Assembly: GCA_963721115.1 (NCBI GenBank) | Contig: CAVRIA010000015.1 | Location: 62,001-126,000, forward strand | Direction of reading: 5' to 3' | DNA from: CAVRIA01 sp963721115 | GTDB lineage: Bacteria; Desulfobacterota; Binatia; HRBIN30; CADEER01 | Length of the DNA: 64,000 bases | Shown: positions 35,312 through 44,360 of the stretch, in pieces | How positions within the stretch are numbered: the first letter of the stretch is position 1 | Layout: each line of letters starts with the position of its first letter | The notes under the pieces: model-generated | The model's database searches: none | Told to the model about the DNA's origin: nothing | What the model saw: the letters and a program-made list of their open reading frames with translations, nothing else | Translations under genes and position numbers: made by a program

Positions 35312-37336
35312 ATGGGGAGGACTGTGTCCGTGGTTCCACGCCTGCGCGCGCTCGTCGCGATGGCGGCTCTGTGCGCCTCGTCTGCGTTCGGCGTCGTCGA
35401 CGCCGCCAGCGCCGCGAGCTGCGAAGGCGGCAGCTTCGACAGCACCTTCGATCTGATCCAGAAAGCCGTCTTCGAGAACCGCGGCTGCACGAGCTCGTTC
35501 TGCCACGACGCGAGCGCTTCGGGAGGCCTCGATCTGCGGGCCGGGGTCGCGTACGACAACCTGGTCAGCCGTCCGGCGCTGACGGTTCCGCCGGGGACCA
35601 TCACCGGCCTGATGCGGGTCGTCCCCGGTCAGAAGGACCAGAGCCTCCTCTACATCAACCTCGCCGCCGCCACCCTGCCCGGCCAGTGGCAGGCGCCTCT
35701 GCGCCCGATGCCGCAGGGCGGTCTCGCGCCGCTCAGCATCAACGAGCTGGAGGCGGTCCGCGAGTGGATCGAGGGCGGAGCTCCGCGCGACGGCGTCGTG
35801 CGCGGCACGGGCGAGCTGCTCGACGCGTGTCTGCCGCCGCCGAAGCCGATCGAGATCGAGCCTCTCGCGCCCCCCGCTCCGGGAGCCGGCGTGCAGGTGC
35901 GCATGCCGCGCTGGGATCTCCTCCCGCACAGTGAGCGGGAGGTCTGCTTCGCCAGTTACTACGACGTCAGCGACCAGGTCCCGCCCGAGTTCCTCGGGCC
36001 CGACGGCACGACCTTTCGCTACCGCCGTACGCAGATCCGGCAGGACCCGATCAGCCACCACCTGATCGTGCGCCACTACGACGGGGCGGCGGGGCTGGAC
36101 GATCCGGTGTGGGGAGAGTTCCTCTGCCGCGGCGGCGAGCGCGACGGGCAGCCCTGCGATCCGGCGCAGCTCGGAACGTGCGGCGCCGCCGCCGAGTGCG
36201 GCAGCCCGCCGAAGACCGCCCTCGCCTGCATCGGCTTCGGGCCGGCCGATCGCGACCTCGCCTCCACTCCCTTCTCCGGCACCCAGGAGGCGTCGACGGA
36301 GACGGACTTCCCGCCCGGAGTCTACGGCGAGCTGCCGCTGCGGGGCACCGTGATCTGGAACTCGCACGCGTTCAACCTGACGGACGAGAGCGGCAAGCTG
36401 GAGGCGTGGATCAACTTCGAGTTCGCGACTCCCGAGGAGCAGCAGATTCCGGCCCGCGGCATCTTCGATATCTCTGACATCTTCGCCATGCAGGTGCCGG
36501 CGTTCGGCGTCGAGGAGGTGTGCAATCACCACGTCTTCCCGCCCAGCACCCAGGTTTTCCAGCTGAATTCGCACACGCACAAGCGGGGCAAGCGCTTCCG
36601 CATCTTCAACGGCGCCTTCTCCTGCGCCGGCGGACCGAACGACGGCGCCGCCTGCTCGCCGCTCGGCCCCGACACCGGCCTGCCGGTTCCCGACACTTGC
36701 GCCGGCGCCCCCTGCCAGTCGAAGGTTCCGCCCGCGGTCGGCGACTGCAACGGGGATCTCGACGTGTCGATCGACGAGCTGGTCCTCGGCGTCAACATGG
36801 CGCTGGGCAGCGCCGCCGCCGATTGCACGCGCTTCGACGCCAACCACGACGGCGCCGTCGGCATCGACGAGCTGGTCGCCGCCGTGCGCGCCGCACTGAA
36901 CCCTCAGCTGCGCGATCCGGAGCAGAGCCTCCTCTACACCAGCCTCGTCTACAACGACCCGCTCGTCCTCGATCTCGACCCGCCCATGTCCCTCGGCGGC
37001 GCGGACTCGGTGGAGGCGGCGCGGACCCTCACCTACTGCTCGCTGTACGACAACGGCTTCACCAACCCGGCCGACGTCAAGCGCCAGTCGACGTCGCCCA
37101 AGACCCCGCTCGGTATCCCGGGCGTGGTCGGCGGACCGTGCATCACGCCGACGGGATGCACCGAGGGCCGCATGGGCCAGCCCTGCTCGGGGACGACGCA
37201 AGCAGCGCGCGATGCCTCCTGCGACTCCGGCGACGGCGCCGGTGATGGCCTCTGCGACGCCTGCCCGCTGGTCGGCGGCGTCACCACCGAGGACGAGATG
37301 TTCATCCTGCTCGGGGCGTTCTACGTCGAGCGGTGA
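35312..37336 (+). CDS. Secreted copper-monooxygenase-like protein with inserted dockerin-like pair
   Basis: 674 residues. Signal peptide about residues 1-34. A Planctomycete-cytochrome-like segment (about 40-150) has 'RGCTSSFCHDASASGGLDLR', a CxxxxCH rather than CxxCH heme-type motif, and ends 'INELEAVREWIEGGAPRDGV'. Residues about 190-420 resemble a peptidylglycine/dopamine-type copper monooxygenase: 'ISHHLIVRHYDG', 'VIWNSHAFNLTD' and 'FQLNSHTHKRGKRFRIFNG' provide His clusters for copper. Within that second half two dockerin-like loops intervene ('GDCNGDLDVSIDELVLGVN', 'DANHDGAVGIDELVAAV'), after which the barrel resumes ('QSLLYTSLVYNDPLVLDLDP'). Function unknown; likely extracellular redox protein. 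Confidence 0.75.
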   Translation: MGRTVSVVPRLRALVAMAALCASSAFGVVDAASAASCEGGSFDSTFDLIQKAVFENRGCTSSFCHDASASGGLDLRAGVAYDNLVSRPALTVPPGTITGLMRVVPGQKDQSLLYINLAAATLPGQWQAPLRPMPQGGLAPLSINELEAVREWIEGGAPRDGVVRGTGELLDACLPPPKPIEIEPLAPPAPGAGVQVRMPRWDLLPHSEREVCFASYYDVSDQVPPEFLGPDGTTFRYRRTQIRQDPISHHLIVRHYDGAAGLDDPVWGEFLCRGGERDGQPCDPAQLGTCGAAAECGSPPKTALACIGFGPADRDLASTPFSGTQEASTETDFPPGVYGELPLRGTVIWNSHAFNLTDESGKLEAWINFEFATPEEQQIPARGIFDISDIFAMQVPAFGVEEVCNHHVFPPSTQVFQLNSHTHKRGKRFRIFNGAFSCAGGPNDGAACSPLGPDTGLPVPDTCAGAPCQSKVPPAVGDCNGDLDVSIDELVLGVNMALGSAAADCTRFDANHDGAVGIDELVAAVRAALNPQLRDPEQSLLYTSLVYNDPLVLDLDPPMSLGGADSVEAARTLTYCSLYDNGFTNPADVKRQSTSPKTPLGIPGVVGGPCITPTGCTEGRMGQPCSGTTQAARDASCDSGDGAGDGLCDACPLVGGVTTEDEMFILLGAFYVER

Positions 37337-37367
37337 GAAGTGACCGCTACAGCGATCTGCTGATGCA

Positions 37368-37421
37368 AACGGGGAGGGCGAGCCGCGACCGTGCCGAGCC
37401 AGAACGGCTCGCCCTCCCGTT
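37368..37421 (+). terminator. Strong GC hairpin after the copper-monooxygenase-like gene
   Basis: AACGGGGAGGGCGAGCCG (37368-37385) pairs with CGGCTCGCCCTCCCGTT (37405-37421) with one bulged base and a 19-base loop. It lies 32 bases after the stop codon. No T-run follows, so it is an intrinsic-like terminator or mRNA 3'-end stabiliser. Confidence 0.65.
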
Positions 37422-37493
37422 GCCGGATCTCTGCAAAGGCTATCTCGGAGACACCGCACCGTCCGAGTGCCGCAGGGGCGGCGGGCTGCTATC

Positions 37494-38762
37494 ATGCCCG
37501 CGATGCTCATTCGCGATCCCGTTCACGGCGACGTCAACCTGAGTCGGCTGGAGACGGCCGTCCTCGACTGCCCCGAGGTGCAACGCCTGCATGGCATCAA
37601 GCAGCTCGGCACTGCCTATCTCGTCTACCCCGGCGCCGTTCACACCCGCTTCGACCACTCGCTCGGCGCCGGCGCCGTAGCGCACCGCATCGTCGCCAAC
37701 CTGCGCCGCGACGGCGTTGCGGTTCCCGCCGACCTGGAGGACCTCATCGGCGCCGCGGCGCTGCTGCACGACGTCACCCACGTGCCGTTCGGCCATACGC
37801 TGGAGGACGAACGCCGCCTCTTTCCCCGCCACGACAAGGGAAGCCGGCTGAGCCGGCTCCTCGACGGGCCGCTCGGGGAGCGCCTAGAGGGGCTCGGCGT
37901 CGGCGCCGATCTGGCAGCTCTGCTCGGGGCGGGAAACGGCTCGCCGCCGGCGTGGGCGGGCGAGGTGATCGCCAGCACCATCGACGCCGACCTGCTCGAC
38001 TATCTGCGACGCGATTCGTATTTCGCCGGCCTGGCGCAGAGCTACGACGAGCGGGTGTTCCACTACTTCACCGTCACCGGGGGACACCTGGCGCTCAACA
38101 TGACCAAGCACGGCATGGAGCGTCCGGACGCGCGCTCGGAGATCATCCAACTCCTGCGCATGCGCTACTTTCTCACCGAGCGGGTGTACTACCACCACAC
38201 CAAGGTCGTCGCCGGCGCGATGATCTCCAAGGCGGTCGAGCTGGCGGTGGACACCGGCGCGCTGCACGAGGCGGAGCTGCTCGCCCTCAACGACTGGACG
38301 CTGCTCGATCGCCTGCAGCGCGCGCCGCTGGCGCCGATCCGGTCGCTGATCGAACGGTTGCTGCGGCGCGACCTGCTCAAGCGCGGCTACGTCGTGTCGG
38401 CCAGAACGGTCGGGCCCGAGGAGCGCGCGCGCCTGGTCGAGCACTACCACGAGTCGCGCGCCCAGCGGCGCTCCGCCGAAGAGACGCTCGCCGAGGAGGC
38501 CGGCTGCACCCCCGCCGACGTGATCGTCTACTGTCCGGCGCTGACGGTGATGAAGGAAGCGGCCGCGTGGGTGAACCTTCCCGACGGGCCGCGACGGCTC
38601 AACGATGCGGAGGGCGATGCTCCGGCCGAGATCAAGGCGCTGGAAGATCGCTACCGCAACCTGTGGCGGCTGTACGTGTTCGCGCCGGCGGAGATCGCGG
38701 ACCGCGTCGCGCCCGTGGCGACGGAGTACTTCGGCCATCCGAGCGAGCACGTGACGGCGTAG
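37494..38762 (+). CDS. HD-domain phosphohydrolase (dGTPase/SAMHD1-like)
   Basis: 422 residues from ATG 37494 (a second ATG at 37503 is equally possible). 'IRDPVHGDVNLSRLETAVLD', 'RLHGIKQLGTAYLVYPGAVH', 'TRFDHSLGAGAVAHRIVANL' and the metal motif 'AALLHDVTHVPFGHTLEDE' (HD pair plus downstream 'STIDADLLDYLRRDSYFAGL') mark the YdhJ/SAMHD1-like family that hydrolyses nucleotides to nucleosides and (tri)phosphate. Substrate not assigned. It leads a plus-strand run of four genes: HD hydrolase, nucleoside hydrolase, unknown, phosphatase. Confidence 0.88.
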   Translation: MPAMLIRDPVHGDVNLSRLETAVLDCPEVQRLHGIKQLGTAYLVYPGAVHTRFDHSLGAGAVAHRIVANLRRDGVAVPADLEDLIGAAALLHDVTHVPFGHTLEDERRLFPRHDKGSRLSRLLDGPLGERLEGLGVGADLAALLGAGNGSPPAWAGEVIASTIDADLLDYLRRDSYFAGLAQSYDERVFHYFTVTGGHLALNMTKHGMERPDARSEIIQLLRMRYFLTERVYYHHTKVVAGAMISKAVELAVDTGALHEAELLALNDWTLLDRLQRAPLAPIRSLIERLLRRDLLKRGYVVSARTVGPEERARLVEHYHESRAQRRSAEETLAEEAGCTPADVIVYCPALTVMKEAAAWVNLPDGPRRLNDAEGDAPAEIKALEDRYRNLWRLYVFAPAEIADRVAPVATEYFGHPSEHVTA

Positions 38763-38841
38763 AAGGGCGAGAAGGCGAGTGTCGGCGCCTTTCGCGGAGT
38801 CGGTTGCAGGCGGCACGGGCTTCGTGTCAGCGTACGCGCTC

Positions 38842-39819
38842 ATGGTTCGCCGCATCGTTCTCGACACCGACATGGGCACCGATGTCGACGACGCGCTCTG
38901 CCTGGCACTGGCGCTCGCCGCGCCGGAGATCGAGCTGGTGGCGGTCACACACGTCTCGCGCGACACGCGGCTGCGCGCCCGTATCTCGAAGAAGCTGCTG
39001 CGGCTGGCGGGGCGAGGCGACATCCCGGTGCACGCCGGATGCGAGACGCCGCGCTCCGGCGGCAACGAGTTCGCCTGGTTCGGCCACGAGGGCGAGGGAA
39101 TTCTCGCTGCCGGCGAGGATCTGGACATCGCCCCGGAGCCGGCCGCCGAAGCTCTGCTGCAACTGTTCCGCTCCGCCTCCGACCTCGAGCTCGTCGCCAT
39201 CGGCCCGCTCACCAACGTCGCCGCGGCGCTCGACGCCGACCCCGATCTCGCGCGCCGCATCGCGCGCCTGACGATCATGGGAGGGCACATCCGCCGCGTC
39301 GCCTACGGTGGCTGCGACTTCCCGCACGGCGTCGACTACAACCTCTGCTCCGACCCGGCCGCGTCCGTGCGCGTCCTCTCGGCGGGAATTCCCACCCGCC
39401 TCGTCACCGCCGACGTCACGCTGCAGGTCTGGATCGGGGAGGGCGATCTGGGCGCGATCGAGTCGCTCGGCTCTCCGCTGCAATGCGCCCTCGGGCGGGC
39501 GGTGCGCTGCTGGACGCCGATCATGAACCGCATCTTCACCGGCCTGGGGGCGCGCATGGACGCCGACAACGTCGCCTTCCTGCACGACCCGCTCGCCCTG
39601 GCCTGCGCCTACGACGAGTCGTTCTGCACCTTCGAGGACCTGACCGTCGAGCCGCTGATCCGGGACGGCGTGTTCCGCACCGTCGAGCGGAGCTCGAAGA
39701 GCGAGGCGAAGTCGGCAGCGGCCAGGGACGCCGACTTCCCCCGCCTGCGCTGCGCGACGGCGGTCGACGCCGCGCGCTTCCGCGCCCATTTTCTCGAGCG
39801 GTTGAAAAGTCTGGGGTAG
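38842..39819 (+). CDS. Inosine-uridine-type nucleoside hydrolase
   Basis: 325 residues. 'RRIVLDTDMGTDVDDALCLA' contains the calcium-binding DTDxGxDVDDA signature; 'LELVAIGPLTNVAAALDADP' and 'MGGHIRRVAYGGCDFPHGVD' plus 'YNLCSDPAASVRVL' (the NxxxDPxA motif) complete the active site; 'HDPLALACAYDE' is the late His-Asp. Cleaves the N-glycosidic bond of nucleosides. ATG 38842 preferred to the earlier start at 38779 because the family begins with this strand. 80 bases after the HD gene. Confidence 0.9.
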   Translation: MVRRIVLDTDMGTDVDDALCLALALAAPEIELVAVTHVSRDTRLRARISKKLLRLAGRGDIPVHAGCETPRSGGNEFAWFGHEGEGILAAGEDLDIAPEPAAEALLQLFRSASDLELVAIGPLTNVAAALDADPDLARRIARLTIMGGHIRRVAYGGCDFPHGVDYNLCSDPAASVRVLSAGIPTRLVTADVTLQVWIGEGDLGAIESLGSPLQCALGRAVRCWTPIMNRIFTGLGARMDADNVAFLHDPLALACAYDESFCTFEDLTVEPLIRDGVFRTVERSSKSEAKSAAARDADFPRLRCATAVDAARFRAHFLERLKSLG

Positions 39820-39824
39820 GCGAC

Positions 39825-40295
39825 ATGCGCGAGGTGAACGTTCCGCGCCAGGAGCTGGACGCCCTGAGTCAGACGCCGGTGCTGTTCGACGCCCTGATCG
39901 GCGAGGAGGACGGCGCCTGCGTCTTCGCGAAGACGGTGACCATGGACGACCCGGGCGTGGCCGGGCAACGGGTGACGGCGCGCTGGCCGCACCACCTGCC
40001 GGGGGATCTGGTCATCGCCCTCACCGGACACGCGGCGATCGTCGCCCTGCGCCGCAAGGGAATCATCGGCCCGGGGTGGCGCGGGCACGGCGTGCGCATC
40101 CGCGACGCCCGCTTCTCCGCCGCGGTTCTGCTCGGCGAGCGCTTCTTCACCCGCGTCGACATCGGGCGGGTGCGCCGCATCGGCGACAGCAGGCACGTTC
40201 AATTTCGCTTTCGCATGTGGAAGTATGAGCCGGACGGCCGCGAGGTCGAAACCTTCCGCAGCGAGCAAGACGCCATCTTCTTTCCGGAGAGCTGA
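39825..40295 (+). CDS. Conserved hypothetical protein
   Basis: 156 residues, starts six bases after the nucleoside hydrolase stop, so co-transcribed. Alternating strands and helices: 'PVLFDALIGEEDGACVFAKT', 'RWPHHLPGDLVIALTGHAAI', 'RRIGDSRHVQFRFRMWKYEP'. No recognisable motif; no signal peptide or membrane segment, so cytoplasmic. A hot-dog or PilZ-like small beta fold is imaginable but not supported. Confidence 0.7.
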   Translation: MREVNVPRQELDALSQTPVLFDALIGEEDGACVFAKTVTMDDPGVAGQRVTARWPHHLPGDLVIALTGHAAIVALRRKGIIGPGWRGHGVRIRDARFSAAVLLGERFFTRVDIGRVRRIGDSRHVQFRFRMWKYEPDGREVETFRSEQDAIFFPES

Positions 40296-40336
40296 TCGAG
40301 GAGCGAGCGCGAACGGATCGCGGTTCGAGTGACCAT

Positions 40337-41068
40337 ATGGAACGAGTGATCGAGCTACAGGGGTGCCTGAACTTCCGCGACCTGGGCGGATATCCGACCC
40401 GCGCCGGCCGCAAGCTGCGCTGGCGTCAGCTCTTCCGCAGCGACGGCCTGCACCATCTCACCGCGGCGGACGTCGCGTTCCTGCGCGACGAGCTGCGCAT
40501 CGACGAGGTGATCGACCTGCGCTCCACGGCGGAGGTGAGAACCGACGGCATCGGCCCCCTCGGCGGCGAGCCGATCCGCCGCCATCACCTGCCGCTCTTC
40601 GACAGCGACGTCGTTCAGCAAAGCCAGCCGGACTCCGTGCGCACCCTCGCCGACCGCTACTTCCTGCTCGCCGAGTTCGCCAGGCTGGCCATCGCGCAGG
40701 TCATCGAGACGCTCGCCGCGGCCAGCGGGCCGGCAATCTACCACTGCGCGGCGGGCAAGGATCGCACCGGCGTCATCTCGGCCGTGCTCCTCGGCCTGCT
40801 CGAGGTGCCGGATGAGATCGTCGTCGCCGACTACGCCGCCACCCAGCAGAACCTCGACGCCATCATCGAACGCCTGATGTCGACCAAGGGCTACGAGACC
40901 ATGCTCAGCGCCCTTCCCCCGGACACGTTGCACGCCCAACCGGAGACCATGATCTCCCTTCTCGAACGCATCCGCGAAACCTACGGCTCGATGCGCGAGT
41001 ACGCGCTCTCCATCGGCGTATCCACCGAATCCATCGAGTGTCTCAAAACGAGGCTCCTCGAAGACTGA
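40337..41068 (+). CDS. Tyrosine-protein-phosphatase-like (Y_phosphatase3) enzyme
   Basis: 243 residues. N-terminal 'LQGCLNFRDLGGYPTRAGRK' and 'RWRQLFRSDGLHHLTAADVA' are diagnostic of the SiwX/PtpA-like Y_phosphatase3 family, and 'AIYHCAAGKDRTGVISAVLL' holds the P-loop HCxxGKDRTG with C137 nucleophile and R143. These enzymes remove phosphate from tyrosine or phosphoinositide-like substrates. Last gene before the large repeat region; a GTTGTTGG half-element follows its stop. Confidence 0.92.
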   Translation: MERVIELQGCLNFRDLGGYPTRAGRKLRWRQLFRSDGLHHLTAADVAFLRDELRIDEVIDLRSTAEVRTDGIGPLGGEPIRRHHLPLFDSDVVQQSQPDSVRTLADRYFLLAEFARLAIAQVIETLAAASGPAIYHCAAGKDRTGVISAVLLGLLEVPDEIVVADYAATQQNLDAIIERLMSTKGYETMLSALPPDTLHAQPETMISLLERIRETYGSMREYALSIGVSTESIECLKTRLLED

Positions 41069-41070
41069 GT

Positions 41071-41126
41071 GCAGGTTGTGTGAAGGCAGGTTGTTGGGTT
41101 GTTGAGCTGTTGGTTGTTGGGTCTTG
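41071..41126. repeat. Half copy of the CAGGTTGTTGGGTTGTTG element
   Basis: GCAGGTTGTGTGAAG then GGCAGGTTGTTGGGTTGTTG and TGGTTGTTGGGT occupy 41071-41126, without the complementary right arm seen at 47696-47862. It directly follows the phosphatase stop and joins the block starting at 41131; the missing arm may have been lost when that block was inserted or rearranged. Confidence 0.6.
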
Positions 41127-41130
41127 AAGG

Positions 41131-41366
41131 AAATCAAAACCCTCGAGGCCTCGACCTTTCGAAGAGGCGGGAGAGCGAGATCGGCAGAGAGTGGCGCGGT
41201 GGTGAAGCCGTGCGCGAGACATAGGGCGGCGGTTCCCGTCAGTGGCGCGTAGATTCAGGCAGTGAGGCGGATCCCGTTACGCGCGCCGACCGCCAGGTCC
41301 GGTGCTGAGCGGGAAAGCACATTCGCCTCGGAGCGGAGCCACCGGAGAGAGGGGTGCGGGGAGGGA
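41131..41366. repeat. Direct repeat, first copy (about 235 bp)
   Basis: Runs from AAATCAAAACCC through TTTCGAAGAGGCGGGAGAGC, TTCCCGTCAGTGGCGCGTAG and GAGCGGAGCCACCGGAGAGA to GCGGGGAGGG. A copy with about 90 percent identity by eye lies at 41833-42067. It has no supported gene. The last 35 bases are the opening of the tandem unit described at 42035-44360. Confidence 0.8.
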
Positions 41367-41556
41367 ACCGCGGCGTCTGAGCGGTTCCCTCCCCGGTGGG
41401 GTGCAGGGGCGCAAGCCCCGCACAGAACAAACCGGTTCCTTGTGATCAAAGGAGAGGCGGAGGGGCTTCTTGTCTCCGACCGAGACTCCGGAATCCCGCG
41501 GAAAGGCCCCGCCGCCCCCCCGTTGTCGGTGCGGGACTAACGTCCCCGCGCCCTTC

Positions 41557-41584
41557 GAGGGCGAAACCTACGGTTGTCGCCCTC
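41557..41584. other. Near-perfect hairpin in the repeat region
   Basis: GAGGGCGAAACC (41557-41568) pairs with GGTTGTCGCCCTC (41572-41584) with one bulged G and a TAC loop. It is in the non-repeated interval 41367-41832, which otherwise shows no gene, only a second small hairpin (GTGCAGGGG/CCCCGCAC near 41399-41421). Could be a small RNA or terminator; nothing decisive. Confidence 0.5.
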
Positions 41585-41832
41585 GAGCTCCCACTTCCCT
41601 TGAACGCTGCGCGGGCAAATAGGGTGTAGTGGTCGCCCCGCGGCCAGGTAGCCGAGTCCCAGTGAGCAATCCGGTCAACCACCACCCTTCTGGCGCGGCT
41701 CTGCCCGAACCGCGTCCACGCGCGCGTTCGAAGAGAACGTTGTGCTCGCAACGAAGCGTGTGGTCGGAACGCCTCGATCGATCGTGCCGAGCGCTCCGAA
41801 CAAGGCGCTTCATCGCGAAGCGAAAGAAGAAG

Positions 41833-42067
41833 AAATCAAAACCCCAAGGCCTCGACCTTTCGAAGAGGCGGGAGAGCGAGATCGGCAGAGAGTGGCGCGG
41901 TGGTGAAGCCGTGTACGAGACCGAGGGAGTCGGTTCCCGTCAGTGGCGCGTAGATTCAGGTAGTGAGGCGGATCCCGTTACGCGCGCCGACCGCCAACTC
42001 CGGTGCTGAAAGGGGAAGCAGATTCGCCTCGGAGCGGAGCCACCGGAGAGAGGGGCGCGGGGAGGGA
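41833..42067. repeat. Direct repeat, second copy (about 235 bp), adjoining the tandem array
   Basis: Second copy of the 41131-41366 block, differing by scattered substitutions (for example CCTCGAGGCC against CCCAAGGCC at its start). Whereas the first copy ends at GCGGGGAGGG followed by AACCGCGGCG, this one continues as AATCTCTCTTGTGG into the tandem array. Confidence 0.8.
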
Positions 42068-44360
42068 ATCTCTCTTGTGGTGTAGGCCTCCGGCCTGCAT
42101 AGCGGTCCATCGGACCGCTCTCTCCCCCTCCAACCCAGCCCCGTGCAGGCGGGACGCCCGCACCACAATCGGCCGCGGGGACCGCGGGCGGACTTCGAAG
42201 AGGCCCAGCAGAGAAGGCGCCGGCGAGTGGCGCGCCGGTGCACCCGGCTTGAAAAGCCCAACAACCAGCGCAGCCACCGAGAGAGGGGCGCGGGGAGGGA
42301 ATCTCTCTTGTGGTGTAGGCCTCCGGCCTGCATAGCGGTCCATCGGACCGCTCTCTCCCCTCCAACCCAGCCCCGTGCAGGCGGGACGCCCGCACCACAA
42401 TCAACTGCCGACGCGGGCGCGGGGACCGCGGGACGAGTGGCGCGCCGGTGCACCCGGCTTGAAAAGCCCAACAACCAGCGGAGCCACCGGAGAGAGGGGC
42501 GCGGGGAGGGAATCTCTCTTGTGGTGTAGGCCTCCGGCCTGCATAGCGGTCCATCGGACCGCTCTCTCCCCCTCCAACCCAGCCCCGTGCAGGCGGGACG
42601 CCCGCACCACAATCAACTGCCGATGCGGCCGCGGGGACCGCGGGACGAGTGGCGCGCCGGTGAGACCCGGCTTGAAAAGCCCAACAACCAGCGGAGCCAC
42701 CGGAGAGAGGGGCGCGGGGAGGGAATCTCTCTTGTGGTGTAGGCCTCCGGCCTGCATAGCGGTCCATCGGACCGCTCTCTCCCCCTCCAACCCAGCCCCG
42801 TGCAGGCGGGACGCCCGCACCACAATCAACTGCCGATGCGGCCGCGGGGACCGCGGGGGAGTGGCGCGCCGGTGAACCCGGCTTGAAAAGCCCAACAACC
42901 AGCGGAGCCACCGGAGAGAGGGGTGCGGGGAGGGAATCTCTCTTGTGGTGTAGGCCTCCGGCCTGCATAGCGGTCCATCGGACCGCTCTCTCCCCTCCAA
43001 CCCAGCCCCGTGCAGGCGGGACGCCCGCACCACAATCGACTGCCGATGCGGCCGCGGAGAAGCGCCGGCGAGTGGCGCGCCGGTGCACCCGGCTTGAAAG
43101 CCCAACAACCAGCGGAGCCACCGGAGAGAGGGGCGCGGGGAGGGAATCTCTCTTGTTCTGTGTGTAGGCCTCCGGCCTGCATAGCGGTCCATCGGACCGC
43201 TCTCTCCCCCTCCAACCCAGCCCCGTGCAGGCGGGACGCCCGCACCACAATCAACTGCCGATGCGGCCGCGGGACCGCGGACGAGTGGCGCCGGTGACCG
43301 GCGAGCCTAACAGCCGGAGCCACCGGAGAGAGGGGCGCGGGGAGGGAATCCTCTTGTGGTTCTTGTGGTGTAGGCCTCCGGCCTGCATAGCGGTCCATCG
43401 GACCGCTCTCTCCCCCTCCAACCCAGCCCCGTGCAGGCGGGACGCCCGCACCACAATCAACTGCCGATGCGGCCGCGGCGACCGCGGGCGGACTCAGCGG
43501 AGCCACCGGAGAGAGGTGCGGGGAGGGAATCTCTTTTGGTCTTGTGGTGTAGGCCTCCGGCCTGCATAGCGGTCCATCGGACCGCTCTCCCCCCTCCAAC
43601 CCAGCCCCGTGCAGGCGGGACGCCCGCACCACAATCAACTGCCGATGCGGCCGCGGGGACCGGCGAGTGGCGCGCCGGTGACCCGGCTGAAAGCCCAACA
43701 ACCAGCGAGCCACCGGAGAGAGGGGTGCGGGGAGGGAATCTCTCTTGTGGTTCTTGTGTGTAGGCCTCCGGCCTGCATAGCGGTCCATCGGACCGCTCTC
43801 TCCCCCTCCAACCCAGCCCCGTGCAGGCGGGACGCCCGCACCACAATCAACTGCCGATGCGGCCGCGGCGACCGCGGGACGAGTGGCGCGCCGGTGAACC
43901 CGGCTTGAAAAGCCCAACAACCAGCGGAGCCACCGGAGAGAGGGGTGCGGGGAGGGAATCTCTCTTGTGGTGTAGGCCTCCGGCCTGCATAGCGGTCCAT
44001 CGGACCGCTCTCTCCCCCTCCAACCCAGCCCCGTGCAGGCGGGACGCCCGCACCACAATCAACTGCCGATGCGGCCGCGGGGACCGCGGGACGAGTGGCG
44101 CGCCGGTGAACCCGGCTTGAAAAGCCCAACAACCAGCGGAGCCACCGGAGAGAGGGGCGCGGGGAGGGAATCTCTCTTGTGGTGTAGGCCTCCGGCCTGC
44201 ATAGCGGTCCATCGGACCGCTCTCTCCCCTCCAACCCAGCCCCCGTGCAGGCGGGACGCCCGCACCACAATCGGCGGGCGGACTTCGAAGAGGCCCAGCA
44301 GAGAAACCGCCGACGAGTGGCGCGCCGGTGAACCCGGCTTGAAAAGCCCAACAACAGGCT
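42035..44360. repeat. Tandem array of about 11 cruciform-forming units, 180-240 bp each
   Basis: Units start at a GAGCCACCGGAGAGAG box near 42035, 42268, 42481, 42691, 42902, 43111, 43316, 43497, 43707, 43924 and 44136. Each contains in order AATCTCTCTTGTGGTGTAGG, palindrome GGCCTCCGGCC, perfect hairpin AGCGGTCC/GGACCGCT, GTGCAGGCGGGACGCCCGCA, CCACAATCAACTGCCGATGC, a GCGGCCGCGG tract and GGCTTGAAAAGCCCAACAAC. The first and fourth elements are outer arms of an imperfect inverted repeat of about 26 bp. Copies differ by small indels, mostly in the GCGG tract. The whole stretch 41069-44460 holds no supported gene. Confidence 0.93.

Noticed and set aside
42035..44360. CRISPR array
   Set aside because: Units are 180-240 bp, the parts between palindromes are conserved rather than unique, and no cas gene is near.
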